Origin: Polytrichum commune
Taxonomy: Eukaryota; Streptophyta; Polytrichopsida; Polytrichales; Polytrichaceae
DNA length: 64,000 bases
Direction of reading: 5' to 3'
NCBI GenBank assembly: GCA_950295325.1
Contig: OX485809.1
Location: 40,393,081 to 40,457,080 of the forward strand
The position numbers and the translations under genes are program-made. Below the pieces are notes generated by a model. It ran no database searches. It had not been told where the DNA came from and saw nothing but the letters and a program-made list of their open reading frames with translations. Position 1 is the first letter of the stretch. Every line of letters begins with the position of its first letter. Shown here one piece after another: positions 60,856 to 64,000 of the stretch.

Positions 60856-63800
60856 GAGTTGGAGGGAATGGATCTCTCCGATGATCTTGTGGTCTTGGAG
60901 CCCTCTGTGGAGGAGGAGCAAGTGGAGGATGCTGTGGACTTGAACAACGTCGAAGAGCTGGAGGATATTGAGGAGGTTGTTCCAGAACAACTCAAGCAAG
61001 TTGACCGGGTGAACACCGACGTGCAGGAGGTAGTTGATTTAGACACTTATGTCTTCCGTTCTTGCACCTGCCCTCCTTTAGAGTCGGTGGTTGAGTTATT
61101 CTCGTGTGTACTAAATTGAATCGGATGTTTGTAGACTCCCTCTAGACTTCCCGAGGAACCTCCCGAGTCGGCTAACCCCGAGGAGAGTGAGGTCAATCTT
61201 CGAGCGAAGCAGAAACAAGATTCGACGGCAGTCATCAATCGCCTCCGCATTCGGCCTCTTGAGAAGTCTCGACTTTGCATCCCCCTCTGCCGCTTGCGGG
61301 ATTTGCCACTCGTTCGGCCCATCAACGAGTTGGATGTCCAGAGGTTGGAGAACGAATTTGTTACGGGGTACCGAGATGGTGACCGTGTTCTCTATGTTTC
61401 CATCTACAACAACAAGGACGACATCTTGGAGGTCACGGAGGACATCTCGTCCACCTGGAGTCCGTTGTGGAAGCTTGAGAGTGAAAGATTCGATGCACGG
61501 ATGGCCGCCGACCCCGATCTTGTCCACTTTGTGGGCAAGATGTTCTACGTGTGGGAGGGGAACCACCGGTTGACCGCTTGGTGGCGCCACGTGAACATGC
61601 TCCATCCTACGGAAGAGGCGTGGCATATCTCTCCCTATTGTATTGCCTTGGATTCGGGGAAGCATAGTGGCGTTCTCATGAATGCCATGAACGACGTGAA
61701 TTGGTATGTCTCTCTCTATTCTTTGCTACTTCATTCTTTGTTTGTGAGTGTCTTCTCATCTTGTCTTCTTCAATTTTTTGTAGGTCTATCGAGAACGACC
61801 ACGTCAAGTCCAGCCTCCCCTCCAAGCTTCACCGCATCCGCTACTTTGGGACCTTGGAGTTGGAGGACTTCAAGGACCTCATTTCCAAGGAGGACTACTT
61901 GGCTTGTATCAATGCCAAGAGGAAGCACAACACTTGGTACCCCTTGACCATCGACGTCTTCGTCTCCTTTCTCTACAAGGTAATCACTTCCCCACACTTT
62001 GATTTCTCTCCTTTCAATTTCCATCTTCTTCGTTGGCTTACCTTTGCTTGCAACCAGAGAGAGATCTCCGCCGCCTCCGACGCTGCAGCTAGAGCTTACA
62101 AGGATGAGACTCCGGCCGATCAGAATGAGAAGTATGTGGCCATTGCCAACTCCGAGAATACCGACGCCTTCTTTGATGAGGTGCTCCTCTTCATCTTCTC
62201 TTCTCCTTCGATTTGTCCTTCATGATTTCTTCTCGATTTTGCTAACTCACCTCCAATTTCCTCATCTAGATCAATCGGCACTTCTCGGTGAACACAGTCC
62301 CGGACATGACCATCGAGAAGCTTTCTAAGGTGGCCAACACTCATGTCCCGTGTCATTTCAAGGCGAAATGGCTCCGTTGGTGGAATTCCACCATGACTGT
62401 CCGAACCGGCAACAAATTCCCTTCCATTGTGCCCCTTAAGGAGAGGGTCCTCGAATCCTGGCTTCATAAGGCCTCTTTCTGGGCTCAGGTGAATCTCTCC
62501 CCTCCTTTGGATTGATTGTTTTCTCTACGGTTGTCTTCCTCATTTCTTGTTTTTCATTCTATGACTACAGTTGGAGGACAGGGTTGATTTGGAGTTCAAG
62601 TCCTTAGAGGCTAGCCTTGGTCGCGCCATCAATTGGGATGTGCAAGGGGGTGTGTTACGTCCACCAAAGTTCGTGGATGGATGGAGGATCCTTCTCTGGG
62701 ACCACGCCTTCCCGCATTACTTTGAGGAGAAGTCAAACACGAAGTTCCTCAAGGGCACGAACCTCACTGAGATTGAAGATGGTATCAAGATCATTCACCG
62801 TGTCCTTTATAGGTATTTCTTCCTCCTCTCCACTTGTCCTTCATTTTCTTTGCAACACTCGAACTTCTCTCATTTTTTCCCATGTCTTTTGCTTTAGGTA
62901 CATCTATCACGAGCTTATTCCGAAAGAAGCTCTTTCTGCCTCCTTTCTTCCGGTCTATGTCGAGGAGTGGGTTCTGGACTCCTCCCCGAATTTCATGTAC
63001 ACTAACGAGCACGATGTTTACCCATTTGCTCACCTCAAGCATGCAGGGTGGTATTTGGACTGTTCGAAGGGGTTCGTTCCTCCCTCGGAGGTTCATTTGT
63101 TCACCTCTTTGAATGCTGAGGCACCCGCTGATGTTGTCTTTCACGAGCCCGTGGTCCCCGAGGAGTCGGTGAAGGGTACGAAGGCATCGAAGGTTGTTAA
63201 GGAAATCAAAAGCAAGAAGGTGAAGGCGGTCTCGGGTACTCAAGCTTCCCAAGCCACTGTGTCTACTCGTTCTGCTACGAAGGCCGCCGCCGAGGCTTCT
63301 GCTGCACCTGCTGCCACCTTTGTAGGTAGCCCATCCCTCCCTCTTGCCTTGCATGCCCCCGCTCCTTCTCACAGCACAGCCACTGCCCCCTCTTTGACTC
63401 GCAAGAGGAAGGCATTCGCAGCAGCAACGAGTGCTACATCCTCTGAGACTGCTTCTACCTACAGTCTCATTGAGAATGTAGACATCGGAGTGCTCATGGA
63501 CCACTACACGAAGACCAACTCCCACCAAGCGGCCTACCTTCGCATCGAAGAATTCATTGTCAAGGTAGGAGTCCACTTCTTTTTTCATTCTTGCATTCAT
63601 TTCTATCTTGTGAAGCATTCCTCTTCTCTTCTCAACCTTCTTCTTTGCTCTACAGGTTGGTGTCGGTCGGACTCGCCTTAACAGGAATCCCAAGTCCCAT
63701 TCCGGTATCGACCTTCTCCTTGTCGATGTACCGGACAATCTCCCGATGCCCGCCATCTCGACTTCGCCATCCGACATTCCAGCGTGGAACCGCCGGGGTC

Positions 63801-64000
63801 CGAGTTTCTTTGATGATGTCTTTACTTTCGTAGAGGACAACCTCCATGACAACGGTGTCCTCGTCATCATGCACCCCGATGCCCCCAAGATGCACGACGA
63901 CATTCGTGATTGGGCCTTGGAATGTCACTTTACTATCGCCAGGGACTGGTGGGGCGTGAATGATCTTCACCTTACGTCCGCACAAGATCCCAAGATGTTT
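60856..64000 (+). CDS. Second ParB-like / methyltransferase-like protein, incomplete at window end
   Basis: Exons: 60856-61029, 61135-61703, 61784-61979, 62058-62180, 62270-62488, 62571-62812, 62898-63564 and 63656 onward, all in phase. The start lies upstream, since the first exon opens at an acceptor. An acidic N-part leads to a ParB-like domain (RPINELDVQRLENEF, then FYVWEGNHRLTAWWRHV). After about 500 residues of unrecognised and Ala/Ser-rich linker sequence comes a Rossmann-like segment: GIDLLLVDVPDNLP, FFDDVFTFVEDNLHDNGVLVI and MHPDAPKMHDDIRDW. This matches the beta-class methyltransferase catalytic half, with VDVPDN where DPPY is expected. The same order and spacing of strands occurs in the fusion gene at 51.7-57.8 kb, so the two are diverged relatives. 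The AdoMet-binding half should lie beyond 64000. Confidence 0.65.

Overview
The window is nuclear DNA from a streptophyte plant. Genes have many GT-AG introns. Two of the three conserved host genes serve the chloroplast: a lumenal C-terminal processing protease and a four-CRM-domain intron-splicing factor. The third is an Ada1-type SAGA subunit. I cannot tell a bryophyte from a charophyte-grade alga by reading alone. Some listed ORF starts are non-ATG, so I rebuilt exon models by hand. Six models keep frame across every junction and sum to a multiple of three.

Layout. 1-6.1 kb: promoter repeats and the ctpA-like gene (+). 8.1-10 kb: the Ada1-like gene (+). 10-17 kb: intergenic DNA with a long foldback repeat, a solo LTR and an hAT-type non-autonomous element. 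17.4-25.1 kb: the CFM2-like CRM gene (+). 25-31 kb: decayed repeats including a Ty1/copia remnant. 31.6-36 kb: a MULE-like transposase with a SWIM zinc finger (-). 36.6-38.3 kb: exons of a plus-strand gene followed by 14 BamHI-centred palindromes. 40.0-59.5 kb: a 19.5 kb transposon with terminal inverted repeats. 60.7-64 kb: a second ParB-like/methyltransferase-like gene running off the window.

The most interesting object is the 19,482 bp element at 39978-59459. It carries 20 bp terminal inverted repeats and subterminal GGGAACGTG motifs. More than 30 copies of a private palindrome, CACGGGTG-WW-CACCCGTG, all lie between its ends. It has two main head-to-head genes, both intron-rich. The minus-strand gene is a 946-residue DUF7869-like, DDE-type transposase candidate with a BAH/Tudor-like C-terminus. 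The plus-strand gene is a predicted 1,724-residue protein. It begins with a ten-residue exon identical to the N-terminus of histone H3, keeps GG in the H3 register after the splice, and continues into a ParB-like domain, a degenerate beta-class DNA-methyltransferase-like domain, an acidic/basic linker and an FCP1/NIF-like HAD domain. Palindrome arrays sit in or beside the first intron of both genes.

A diverged relative of the ParB-like/methyltransferase-like gene lies just outside the element, beside a different palindrome (ATCCCACGGATCCGTGGGAT) that shares the CCCACGG arms. I infer a family of plant transposons that pair a ParB-like protein with its own palindromic sites. The larger element appears to be nested in, or next to, a relative of the same kind.
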